Assembly (NCBI GenBank): GCA_000467715.1
Contig: AJFK01000263.1
Coordinates: 1 to 54,439, forward strand
Direction: 5' to 3'
Length of the DNA: 54,439 nucleotides
From: Hysterium pulicare CBS 123377
Taxonomy: Eukaryota; Ascomycota; Dothideomycetes; Hysteriales; Hysteriaceae
Shown here: positions 23,640 through 34,465 of the stretch, one piece after another
Layout: each line of letters opens with the position of its first letter
Position numbering within the stretch: the stretch's first letter is position 1
The notes under the pieces: model-generated
Told to the model about the DNA's origin: nothing
The model's input: only the letters and a program-made list of their open reading frames with translations
The model's database searches: none
Program-made: the position numbers and the translations under genes

Positions 23640-26600
23640 ATATTGGCGCGGTATTGATGGCGTGGGAGAGGATAGGGTAGATGGGAATGATAGTAAATCT
23701 GATTGACGCCGTGGCGGGCTCTGAAAGGCCTGTGGTAAGAGGAAAATGTATCGAACTAAGATCCTGTTCTGTGATCTGCAACAACATGAATGTTATCATG
23801 ACGCGGTGCCGTGTATGGTCCCAATTCGCACCCCAGCATAATCCTCGTATTCGAAAGCTTGCTATTTCGCCAACTCTGGCCTATGCTACCTGCATAAGGT
23901 TGGGAAGTGCCTGGGTCGTCACCGCAATAGACTCCTGGCCCGTACATCTTGGCGTTGATCATATATTCCGTGTCGCTCAGTACTTTTAAACCTTCGGTAA
24001 GAATCGCGAATAGTCGAGAAGACTGCGTGCCATGAAATACAACACCACTGCTACTTGTCGAACTCTGCTGCGCGTTGAACAGTTTCTCCCTCTGAGGGCT
24101 CGAGTTCATGAGAAGGAACTGCTTAGTGTCGAGCCCCATACTTGGAATTTTAAAACCTTCTCTAGGTCGATCAGTAAATTGTGAAGTCGCACCTCCAGAG
24201 GAGCTCCGAGAAGTGAGGTGGAGCAATTATGAGAACAAGCAGCCGGTTTCCACAGCTTCACTCCCATGAGTTCTCCGCAGACGATGCAGGAATCTGGCGT
24301 CGCCGTAACTAACCTCGCAACCGCTTCATGAACTGCATGCAGCGATGTGGGCTTCTTTTGCAAAAGCCTGTGGAGTTTGTGGTCTAAGGAATAGGTGAAA
24401 AGAGTCGGCCGCGTGGCGCAGATGATTGAATCTAGTGCTTGCTTTCCTGTGGGCCTCCAATAACGATGTGAGCCCTCTCCTTCATTGTTGGGCGAAAAAT
24501 GTATGCAAAATTGAGGACCTTTGATGTGGACACGGACTAAAAGTAGACGTGAAGATCTAGATATGCCTCTAGGCAGCCGCTGAAGGCTACTAAGACTATT
24601 TAACGCGAATGAGAGCTCATACTCATTTCTACTGACGGAGTCAACTGCGTCAGCAATCTCCTCTGGTATCAAGATGTCAGCCATTCGACGCCTGTTACTA
24701 TGGTTTACACCAATTAGTTCGAAGAGAGCCGCGACTTGCTCAGGTCGTTGGTATCCAAGCCTAATTCGAAGGCTCTCTAGGCTCCCGGCACGTTCGAGGA
24801 GTGAATTGTACTCGGACTGGAGTCTAACACTTGCTAATCGACAACCAACTGAATGTAGTGGAGATGATGCCGAAATTCGGAGAAGCTGCCCGATGAGATC
24901 CAGAGCCATACCGTCGTATCGATGGAGGTGTCCATTTTCACGCCAGGATTTCAGCAATATGCTAAGTGCTTCATTGGACCAGACCATGGTTCCCGCGGCT
25001 TTTTTCCAGGAGAAAACGCGCCCAAAGATCACCAGACCAAAAGCTGAAGCGCGCTTGCTTGCTTCAAGGCAGTCACATACAATTTCGACGTTTCCTCCAT
25101 TGAGTTCAAGATAAGATATAATTTGGAGATCGATTGGTGAAAGATGTGTCGTGTTAAGGGTTTCCAGGAGGACCCTAAGTTTGTCCGGGACAGGGTGAAA
25201 GAAGAACCAGGAAATCTGGTTATTCTTACTTCGCCTCGCGAGGAATCGAACGGCCATCATATTCCGACACAATTCTTGCCACCATGATACTCGGTCTTGT
25301 GTCAACCCATCCCCATGTCGAGAAAGTCGTGCTCGAATTAATTCAGCTAAATATATAAGTTTAGCCACAAGCTGCAGCCACTCTTCGACGGTTGTAGAAC
25401 TCGCAATATTAGAGACATATGACGAGCCTTCGCTCTTAATTAGAGCTACCAATACCTTAAGCCAGCATTCATGTTGTAACTGCTGAAGTTCATGACGGTA
25501 TGCGAGATAATTCGTAAATATGAGGCATCTTTGTTCGTTCTCTAGCATAAGAGCATGCATCATCTCGCCAACAAAGAGGTCCTTTTCACCTAGCATGGCA
25601 AGAAGGCATGTGGTATAGAGAGAATGGTCGATACCAGCGATTTTTCCAATTGTTTTCGCCAAGTCTTTTCTCATGGCGTCGGGCGGATGCTTCCAAAACC
25701 GGACCTCCTCTTGAATTGTGACTAGTGTAACCGATTCCACCGAAGCAGCCCGGATTCCTCCGAGCGTTGATGTGAGATAGGACTTGAAGCTGAAGTCTCC
25801 ATTGCCCTTATCATGTAGTTGGTCGAATACTGCTTCCACGACATCTCGGGTTGGAAATTGCCGAACCTGGGCAGGAAGAGCGGTCGAAAGTATTGGATGG
25901 AGTGACGACGCCTGCAAGATAGCATTTCCGAACTCATATACGAGCATCCCCATGTACTCTCCTGTGCCCTTCTGGAGCTGTGCAGAAAACGTTGTCTGGG
26001 CAGTTCTCATGACATCATACAGTGAATCTGACAGGCTATCGACAGGAATGCCGACTAGTCCTGGTAGGTTCCCTTTGAAGAGGGACAGTGCCTCTGTAAA
26101 ATGTCGCAAGCGACTACTAGTACCAGACTGAAATGCAAGCGCTTCGAGAAGTGTACGTAGATTACTGTAATAGGAGGCGTCCTCTCATTTCATAGTATTA
26201 ATGACCGTTCTGATGGCATGCTTGTCGGCTATATTCTTAACATAGAGGTGTGTAAAGAGATCTATGGCGTCGGGTCCTAGTATACTCGCCTTGTAGAGGA
26301 GATCTAAAAGCTTTTCTAGATTTTCGATAGTTTCTGGTTGTACCCGAACGTTCTGAAAACACCCGGGCTGGGCCAGTCTAAGACAGCCATGCTGACGAGC
26401 GAATGTATCTGGGCCATCCAAGTTGAAAGTAGGTGAAAGTAGTGTCCTTTGCATTGGGGTAAAGTTTCTGTTCTCCCATTGTTCGATGCGGAGCGTATTC
26501 GGTATCCGTAACGACAGCCAGCGCCAGGGCGGGAAATATTAATCCAACAACATGATCGTGTCGTCCGCTTTGGGGGTCTGAAACCATGCCACGCCTTTAA

Positions 26601-27560
26601 ATAAAGTTGAAAGCTTGTTCTCCTCTAGTTCAAGGTTCAATTGCTGCTGGAGTTGAGAGCAGACTCTGGATTTCGCAAACGCGCTCTGAACGAAGAAATC
26701 TTGCGGTCGCGTGAGACGTAATAATACCTAGCACCAGTTGAAAGTCTCGAATATTTGCCTTGTTAGCAAAAAAATCGAGTATCGTGCTTGCGACGAGGAG
26801 GACTTCGGATGGTATGACCTCGGGACGGGCTTGGATAGCAAGAGTCAAGCATCTTAAATACCTTTCAACTTCGAGATCCACGAGTCGCGCGAGATAACCT
26901 TGAGCCGTAGTGCTCGATAGAGCATGCAAACAAGCAATTACTGCGGCGTCTCTTGTGGCACGATGCTTTTCTGCGTGCTCTTCAATGAGTGCTCCGAGGG
27001 TATCGTCATACTGCCTCGAAGCATTCGATTTACATCCCCAACGTCTTAAATAACCATTTGTATGCGCCTTCAAACCCCCTAGATTAATTGCAGCAGTCGT
27101 AGTATGGCCATGCGCCAAGAACTTAAGAACTTCTTGACATTGTCTTACTGCTTCATGTCACTCCGTGCGATGTATTCTGTCCGGCGATTTGGGACGCGTA
27201 GGTTCTTCTGATAATGCTGGTACCTGGTTGGTACTCGAAAGGTTTGACGTCCTTTTGGTTTTCGCCGAATGTAAGAGGTGGGAAGATGGCCATCGCATAT
27301 CTAACTTTTATTCCTTGGGGTTTGTAGCGACGTTCTCTTGCAGCATGTTTGGCAAAGCTCTCAAAAAACGCCAAACCAGACTTAGCGGTTACGCAATCTC
27401 GAGGGAGTGGGTATGAGGAATAGAATACGGACTACCAATTCCACTGTACGAGCAAGGCTGAATGACGCTGGTATTACCAAGGCAGACTCAGCCTTGTCGA
27501 AAGATAACGCGCCACGTTGACCCGGCACTAGATGGCCGAGGTATGCATGAGTTCAACTTC
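23640..27560 (-). pseudogene. Fungal PARP catalytic-domain gene, disrupted
   Basis: Reading 5'-3' on the minus strand, the 5' exon is uncertain (frame open from about 27553). Exons follow at 27478 upward, 27224-27431, 26735-27147, then one long exon from 26685, with introns of 46, 76 and 49 bases. The C-terminal part is a PARP ADP-ribosyltransferase domain: GVVFHGTQSSRLFAILTEGL, MYGPGVYCGDDPGTSQPYAG, GQSWRNSKLSNTRIMLGCEL, preceded by a Cys-rich segment CIVCGELMGVKLWKPAACSH. Interruptions: in-frame TAA at 26539-26541; in-frame TGA at 26185-26187 (INTMK-stop-EDASYYSNL, where the family has Arg as I recall); a frame change near 24157-24172 where about 80 expected residues are missing; and another near 23761-23772, just before ILVRYIFLLPQ. 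No intron with good splice signals removes the stops. The 3' end abuts the ligase gene. Probably nonfunctional; sequencing error is the alternative. Confidence 0.7.
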
Positions 27561-27966
27561 TCTACGACTTGCCGTCACATCCATGGCCGCATTTGGCTTC
27601 CTTGAGCGATACCAGGTTACGATCGAACGAAGTTGCAGATCCGATGTCGTATCAGTTAAGCATCTTCAACCCGGCTGCATAGCTCATGATACCTGTCCGG
27701 GTTGTTCTCCTATTGGGTACTGATATCGAGCGTCGGAACGGTCACCGCGCGTTTGGGATTTGCTGTTCTGTTCATGTAAAAACGAACATGAGCGAGGCTG
27801 GAGCAAGTGTAACTGTATCTAGAGAAAACCTTACGAGGGGATCCATGCCCTAAGCAAAGAAAAAATCCACGTCACTTTCTTTGACCAAGATTTTACACTT
27901 CTCCGTAATACTTTCAACCGGTAGAAGTCTTCATGCCTGAGGCGTACAGAACGGTCGACCTGGAAT

Positions 27967-29511
27967 ATGGACTCGCGCTTCCATGTTCTCGATGAGCTTT
28001 ACGATGCGCTTGACCAACAGCCTTCCAGCATCGACATTCACGAGATGCTTCTTGACGTATGGAAAGACCTCGGAGATGAAGGTAAAGACGCACTCTATCA
28101 AAATGCATCAGACTTCCGTTCATTAACGACTACCGATAGATGCAGCACATCAGATCGCATCCGCGCTAATAACGATCGATGCTATTAACTCTCGTGCAAA
28201 GAAGTACTTGAAAGGAAGAAATGGCAAAGAGAGGCAGAAAACACATATCCAGGAACAGCCGATTATCGATCGTTCTCTAAAAATTCAGGAGTGGCTACCG
28301 GAGGAAGAACAACTTCGAGAAGGATACGTGGCGTTGATGTTGGAGGCAAGTTTCCTCCTGGAGGAACTCAGAGGCGTGCGTGCGGCGGACAGCAACAATA
28401 ACGAAGACGATGAAATGATTTCGAATCTTCAAGCTATCAGCGAGGGTCACGTCAGCAAAGCTGTACCGAGAGCTCAACCACGGTCGGTACATGAGGCAGC
28501 GAAAAAGATCCAGCTTTCCTCAAATGAAACTCAAAATTTGATCACTGAAGATTTCGAACTTGTTATCGAGTGGCTAAAGTGCCAATCGCCGCCTCCCAGC
28601 TTAGATGCTATCCGAGAGAGACTGATAAAGCGCAAAACGCTTTTGGACGCCGCGCTTCCAGAGTCAATGGAACAGGCTTCGACCGCGGCTTTCAGGTACG
28701 TGGAGATGCAGCATTTGATGAAGAGGTTTGTGAACTCGGAGACGATGCTGGGTGACAAGGTCGAAGACATACCAAAGGAAAACTTCTTCGCCAGTGAAGA
28801 CAACTACGTTTGGGATATGAGCGAGCTCGCACAAGCAATCGACGTGAATAGTGGAGTCATGCGCAATCCTGTTACCAAAGAGCTGTTCTCCAAGTTAGAC
28901 ATCCAGACTATCCTAGACCACCCACTTGGGCAGAGATTGAGGCCTCTTCAACTCGAGCAGAGTCAAATGAGAAGGGGAATTCGCCCCGATGCTATTAATC
29001 GTTATCATGACTTAGGAAGCGTCATGTTAGCCGACCAGACTGCGGATGCTGCACCAAGCCTGAAGGCGATGGACGAATACTTTGCATACGTAACGACGCT
29101 GCCGGAATTGGAGCAGAAGACTCTCAATGCACTCAAAATTCCTGCCAAGATCAGCGCACTGGACAAACATTCGACTACACCATTGGAGAGTCGGTCAGGG
29201 ATGCCAAAGCGAATACCACATGCTTTCATAAAGTATTGTCTCGTCCCATGTTTACTGAGCCGCTGAACCTAACAATAACATTCACAACAGGTAGACGATT
29301 TCCTTTCTCAAGCCGCAACGTACCTGCGAAGAATTCCACCGAGTAGCACAGATCTCGACGCAGGAGGTGCTGCGTGGCCGCCTCGACTGGGTTTGTCGAT
29401 GAACTTGAACTTAATTTTCGGCATAAGATATATGGCATCTTCTCCGAAATGGACGATTCTGTCGAAAACGCGAATGTACGAGATCTTGGAGTGGTGGTGG
29501 TAGATATTTGA
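27967..29511 (+). pseudogene. Conserved fungal gene of unknown function, frameshifted 3' part
   Basis: Exon 1 is 27967-28081 (MDSRFHVLDELYDALDQQPS), the 58-base intron ends in CGATAG, exon 2 is 28140-29232, a second intron 29233-29290 has a CTAAC branch, and the last exon starts at 29291. The frame is clean for about 330 codons of mostly helical, acidic sequence. A piece, SGVMRNPVTKELFSKLDIQT, faintly recalls a U-box. After that, coherent protein continues only by changing frame three times: near 29145-29148 (to DQRTGQTFDYTIGESVRDAK), near 29328-29332 (to FHRVAQISTQEVLRGRLDWV) and near 29388-29393 (to GFVDELELNFRHKIYGIFSE, ending VVVVDI). I do not recognise the function. It is head-to-head with the disrupted PARP gene. 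Sequencing errors could mimic this. Confidence 0.55.
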
Positions 29512-29947
29512 GTCGTGAATGATGATGCTGTCGAATATGTGGTCTACCGGCGGTCAAACTAACTGTAGAATCTACTTTTGCACGGATTCCACCAAAATAT
29601 GGGGGATTTAAGTTGCGATACATCGGAGGGACATTAGCTAAGCAGAACGGTGAAAATAATTCTTCTTCGTACTTAGCCACCTGCGCCACCCAAATCTTGG
29701 AGGCACGCTGACGTCGCGTGTCCACGCGCCGGAGCGGTGGTGGGTGTGACGTCATAGCTTCCTCCAGGCCATCTTGCCAACTTCAGCAACGTATAAACAC
29801 CACTCAGTGCATACCATAAAAACATACCAAAGACCAACCACTACGTACACATCTATCACACTAAATTAGCTCTCAAATCGTACGTCAATCTCTCCTCTAC
29901 CCTTTACTATAAGAGCTTTCTAAAACTTTATACAGATACTTTACAAA
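29512..29947. other. Intergenic and leader of the small glycine-rich gene
   Basis: It contains a probable 5'UTR intron at 29880-29935 (donor GTACGT, acceptor TATACAG) twelve bases before the next ATG. A TATAAA near 29792 could be the TATA box. No gene is seen. Confidence 0.45.
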
Positions 29948-30211
29948 ATGACCCTAGGCAACAACGACTCCGGCGTCACCAGTGGCGTCAAATTCGTCAC
30001 TTCCACAGTCGGCAACACAGTCGGCGGCCTTACGAACACAGTCGGTGGTGTAGTTGGAGCTCTAGGACGTGGTGTCGCCGAGACGGTTGAGGGTGCGACC
30101 GGCAGCGCGGGAAGGCCAGTTGCTAGGGGACTGGCTGATGCGACAACGAGTGTCGAGAAGGGCGCGAACGATGTTGCAGGAGGAGTCAAGAGAGCTGGGG
30201 AGGGAAAGTAA
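29948..30211 (+). CDS. Small Gly/Val/Thr-rich protein, conserved in fungi, unknown
   Basis: Single exon, 87 aa, starting MTLGNNDSGVTSGVKFVTST. The middle is a repetitive Gly-Val-Thr helix-like region (GNTVGGLTNTVGGVVGALGR), where TVGG recurs, then a polar second half ending GVKRAGEGK. No Cys, no signal peptide. Proteins with this pattern are common in Pezizomycotina and often abundant or stress-related, but no function is established to my knowledge. A likely 5'UTR intron (29880-29935) supports this being a real expressed gene. Start chosen as the first ATG after that intron. Confidence 0.7.
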   Translation: MTLGNNDSGVTSGVKFVTSTVGNTVGGLTNTVGGVVGALGRGVAETVEGATGSAGRPVARGLADATTSVEKGANDVAGGVKRAGEGK

Positions 30212-31297
30212 ATGTAGACAACGAAAGCAATGAAATGTCCTGTGACTTACATTGATGGGAGGTTATCTTTGGTGTTAGGATATTGGTTTGGGAAACCCTT
30301 ACGGTTCGGATATGGCCTGAATTGTGTACTTGAGGGGCTCAGGCTTTGATACAGAGGAAGGCAATCTGAATTCGAGCGACCGAGGGTTCGAATTTAAAGA
30401 CCACATCTTTCCGTATGATGAAGATCACTGATTTTGATTTATCCCCCGATAGATAGCAGTCTATAATATACGCAGTGAATGACCGAAACATCGCAGAAGA
30501 TTATCTTAAATCAAAGCATCAGGACGTTGTACAACAAGCTCCGAGATGCGGATGGCTTCGTCGAATTATTATTTGTGCTTACCGAGGAATCCAGAGGCGA
30601 ATCGGTTCAGAAGTAACGATGCTGAAGCGGAAAATGATGCTTTGCCCGAGAAGCCCACCGCCATGTCTACCAATGCAAGGGCAAAGCCGAGCAGAACATA
30701 CAGCAGTGACTTCTACACCCGAAAGCCCGATCGAAAGTTCAAAACCATAGGCATTTGTGGAATCATATACCGAATCTGCTATCTAGTTACTATGTTGTTA
30801 CTTTAACATTCACTCTACCAACACCTCCATTTAATTTCCTGGCCCCATAGCGTGTTAAGACTTGGGTGCCGATGCAAATATTCAACATGGCAAACATTTC
30901 AGAGAGAAACGGACCAGATGAGTCCGATGAAACCCCCAGACCACATTTTTCGGTTTTTCTTCAAAAGAAAGCAAGTATACATATGGTATGAAGGGAAAGG
31001 TACAGACCGTATCTTCTGAACTGTTCTAGGTTAGATACATGTAATCATATTAAAGAGTTCCAACCATGCAAAAGGCACTACAATATCGGTCCAAAGTTGG
31101 GCCACGCGGTTCTAGCAATGTCTCACTGGAAGTTTAGCTGAGGAGCTGGTCAAGGTCAAGTCTCTCACGGTAATAGAGATTACTTTGTTCAAAAGGGCAT
31201 GTGGATTATCATTACATATACGAATCTAAGCGGCAACATCTGCCAAGCTGACTCGATGTAGATTAAGATCTACCGCAGTTATTCTACTGAGCCTAGA
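30212..31297. other. Intergenic, nothing recognised
   Basis: About 1.1 kb holding the 3' regions of the convergent glycine-rich (+) and coiled-coil (-) genes. Short overlapping frames at 30475-30806 show no domain. Confidence 0.5.
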
Positions 31298-33040
31298 TTA
31301 ATGCTTAAGAACGTCCTCCTCGTGTAATGAGGAGGTCAGGGACCAGGTCTCTGCCTCGCTATCAGATGAAGTGCCCTTTTCAGACTTTTCCGGGCTTGGG
31401 CTCGATCGCGCTCCCGTCGATTTCGAATAAACACTGGACTTGGATCGGACAGATCTAGCTACAGAGGGAGGACCTTTCTGGACGCTGCTGCGCATAAGTT
31501 CAGAAATGGCATTATCCTTAACACTGAGTTGATTCTGCAGATCTTCGACCTGCTTCTCGAGTGAGCGAATGGCATTGCGGGATGATTTCTGGGCGTGGGT
31601 AAGAGGATGTTTTTCGTGCTCCTTGAGCTTCGCGTTTTCCTCTTTCAGAGCCTCCTGCTCACGTGAAAGAGTCTCGTTCTTCGCCTCCAGCGACTTAATG
31701 ACTTCATCCTGTGCGCCGAGTCGGCCCTCCATATCATCGCGCAATTCATTGAGGTCATCTTGTCGAACAGCAAGATCCTCGCCGAACTTATCCGTTGCTG
31801 CTTCGATATCGGTTTGGAGCTGCTTGATAACAAGGTCGCGTTCAGTAAGTTCATTTTTTCCCTCGAGAGCAGACTTCGCAGCATCGTCAAGCAGTGATTC
31901 GAGCTCTTTGATACGTTGATCTCCTGAGCCTGCATCGGGGGTCTGGGATTCAAGCTCCTGAATGCGTTTATCACGAGAAGCCAGCTCGTCGCGGACCTTG
32001 TGTAAGCTTTCTTCAGAGGTGTCGAGGTCGAAGCGGAGATCCTCAATCTTGTTGCGTCGATTCGCTACTTCATCTTCGGCGGTACGGAGATTGTTTTTGA
32101 GTTTCTCAATCGTCTGAGATCGAGAAGCGTCTTTACCGCCAAGTTCTCGGACCTTGTCCTCAGCAGCTCGAAGCTTGCTTTGAAGCTCTTCGACAACGTG
32201 AGAGTGGGAGGTTTCTTCGTCGTGCGCTTTGCTAGTCTTATTTGCGGCGTTCTCGAGCTTACGTTTCAAATCCTTAACGACTGTCTCTTGGGAAAAGAGC
32301 TCCGCACCAACCTGGATGGCCTCATTTTCGGCATTTTTCACCTTGATCTGGAGATCGTGAATGTCAAAATCCTTGGCTTCCAATTCCAGGGCATGCTGAT
32401 GTTTGATCTCCTCCAGTTCGTTAGTCAGAGCATTTACCTTACGATCTCGGTCGCCTAGCCCACCGATATTAGATGCGGCAGACTAGCGATCCTTCAACTG
32501 GTTGCTTAGCGAAGTCTTCTCACCAAGCAGACTTATTGCATGCCGAGCTCGCTCGAGATCCACCTTAGTGCTTCGCAACTCCTCAGTCAACTCATCCTGC
32601 TCCTGTTCAAGAGCTGTCAAGCGGTGTGAAAGTTCAAGCTTAGCCCCGGTAATCTCGTGTAGTTCAGCCTTCAATGCTGGGAGTATCTCAGCAACTGTAT
32701 GCTTATTATCCATATGCTGAAATTCTGTGTCACGGAGAGCAGCCTCCGCGGTCATCAGGTCTCGTTTAAGCTCTTTGATTTTGTCGTTTAGAATGATGTT
32801 ATTGGCCTGAGCTTGCGTAGCCTGGATTTGTACGTCAGTAAGAAGATTGTTGAGGAAATCTCGGTTTTCTTCAAGGTCCTTAATTGTTCGATCTTTCGTG
32901 TCGTCAACCGATGAGGTTGTCGAAGTCGTGGCCGCTCTAAATCGACCGAAGAGACTTGGGCCAGCTTTAGGGACGGTCAGTGTTGAGGCGACGGATTCCG
33001 TGGGACTAGGTGGAGACGACATGGTGGTGTTGGGGGACAT
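31298..33040 (-). CDS. Coiled-coil protein (557 aa), function unknown
   Basis: Two exons: 32524-33040 and 31298-32454, joined by a 69-base intron (donor GTGAGA, branch CTAAT, acceptor GCTAG). The intron removes an in-frame TAG at 32483 that would otherwise look like a premature stop; the join reads AISLLG-DRDRKVNALTNEL. The first ~55 residues are Ser/Thr/Pro-rich with SLFGRFRAATTSTT. From about residue 58 to 490 the sequence is almost pure heptad-repeat helix rich in Glu, Lys and Leu. The tail is Ser-rich (SPSPEKSEKGTSSDSEAETW). Such proteins serve as scaffolds, tethers or cytoskeletal adaptors; no specific motif points to one. The gene appears intact. Confidence 0.8.
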
Positions 33041-34465
33041 ATTGGCTCTTACGATTCGTTTGATATTAGAATGTCACTTCCTAGACGGGCTAGAAATGGA
33101 TGTTGATACAATTTTGAAATCGGTATGGGCGTACGGTACAAGCAGTGAAGATTGTAGGGATTCCAAAATTATCAATTAGGGATTATATAGCGCGATGGAA
33201 GTGGGTTGTTCACGTACAAAGCTTGAGAGTACATGTTGAGAGTGAATGTATTCGAGATGGTGCGATGGGTTTCTTGCAGGGCGATGTTCATGAACAATGT
33301 GGACAACAAGCAATCTAACGAAAATGATGCACCAGGGAAGGAAACCATGGAATAGTCTATATAAAAGGCATTGTGTGAGTTCTTTGTTCGCTGGAGATGA
33401 CTATCGTATACGGTCGTGTGCGCAAAGTAATGACTAGTAGCCGAGTGATTCTGTGTATTCATGACCACTGTAAATTCCTGATCGAATTTCGAATGCTCGG
33501 GAGCCATGATGAGCTCTAAATCCGTAAAAACAATGGGCGTAATAACTCGCTAGAAGCTGGGCTGCGCATCAACGTCATGACGACTCATCTTGCTATTTGC
33601 GTATATCGTCTGACCTTAGCAATGTGATTCTAGAGATGTATCTGCCCCTCAGCGGAAGTCAAAGCTGTCGTTCACACAGTGTTCTGTTGTTGGATGCACA
33701 GGAAATGTGAAGCTGCCATCCCACGAATGGTTACACCCATTCTAGTCTTCTATAATCGGCCTATGCCATCAACAAGCTGGCAATATTGGAGGCGCATTCC
33801 TCCTGAACCGTATTGCTCACCCCTGACGATGGCGTAAAAGCTTGCAGGCGTGAATAATGGTGATGTATGTGGAAGTTGAGTGCATTTCGAGTCTTCGGCG
33901 GTTGGAGACGCGTACCCGGGGCTGAATGCAGGCGAGATTTGACGTCTTGGCATAGTTCTCCTTCCAAGCTTCGGGGCGCATAATCTTAATTCCTTGGCCG
34001 AGGAACACCATGAGGGAGGATGCGTAAAGCCCTGAAAAGCCCATGAGGCGAAGATGCTTGTTGATCATGTCCACCCTCACCCCTAATTACACGTTTCCAC
34101 CGCACATGCGTTGCACATGCAGTGAGTGGACCAACATCTCCCCCCGGACGTGACAAGATGCGGAGAAATCATGACCTGCACGATTTGACAGGCCGCTGTG
34201 CGGTGCAGTGTGGCGTAAGTGGCTGGACGAGTTCCCAACCGCCAATCACCACGGCCGATATGGCGGGATGCGCGACAAGGAGCGGCGTCGCTATCTGGCG
34301 ATGTCGTTCCAGGATGGCTTCCTTGTCTGCCCTTCCAAGGTCCATGGGTTGGTTTCGAAACACCCTCCACCTTGGCCTTCCTACTCGCCTAACCCTACAA
34401 AAAGACCCTCTATAACTTCGTCAGCATGACAGCTGCCTTTCTGCCTCACTCACATTCTTTGCAGA
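33041..34465. other. Intergenic, shared upstream region of divergent genes
   Basis: 1.4 kb between the coiled-coil start (-) and the large conserved gene start (+). A minus-strand frame at 33817-34080 begins with a hydrophobic helix (GLYASSLMVFLGQGIKIM), but nothing identifies it as a gene. CT-rich DNA just before 34466 is probably leader. Confidence 0.45.

Noticed and set aside
26638-26740. Frame change in the PARP gene near 26.7 kb as a frameshift
   Set aside because: A 49-base intron (26686-26734; donor GTGCTA, CTCAC branch, TTCAG acceptor) restores the frame, so it is not counted as damage.
30370-30400. GGGTTCGAATTT as a tRNA T-loop
   Set aside because: The flanking bases do not form a T stem and no acceptor or anticodon arms are found.
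32483-32485. In-frame TAG in the coiled-coil gene as evidence of a pseudogene
   Set aside because: A 69-base intron with good donor (GTGAGA), branch (CTAAT) and acceptor (GCTAG) removes it and joins in phase.
33817-34080. Minus-strand small membrane-protein-like frame
   Set aside because: One hydrophobic helix only, no homology recalled, and alternative splicing of the region gave nothing better.
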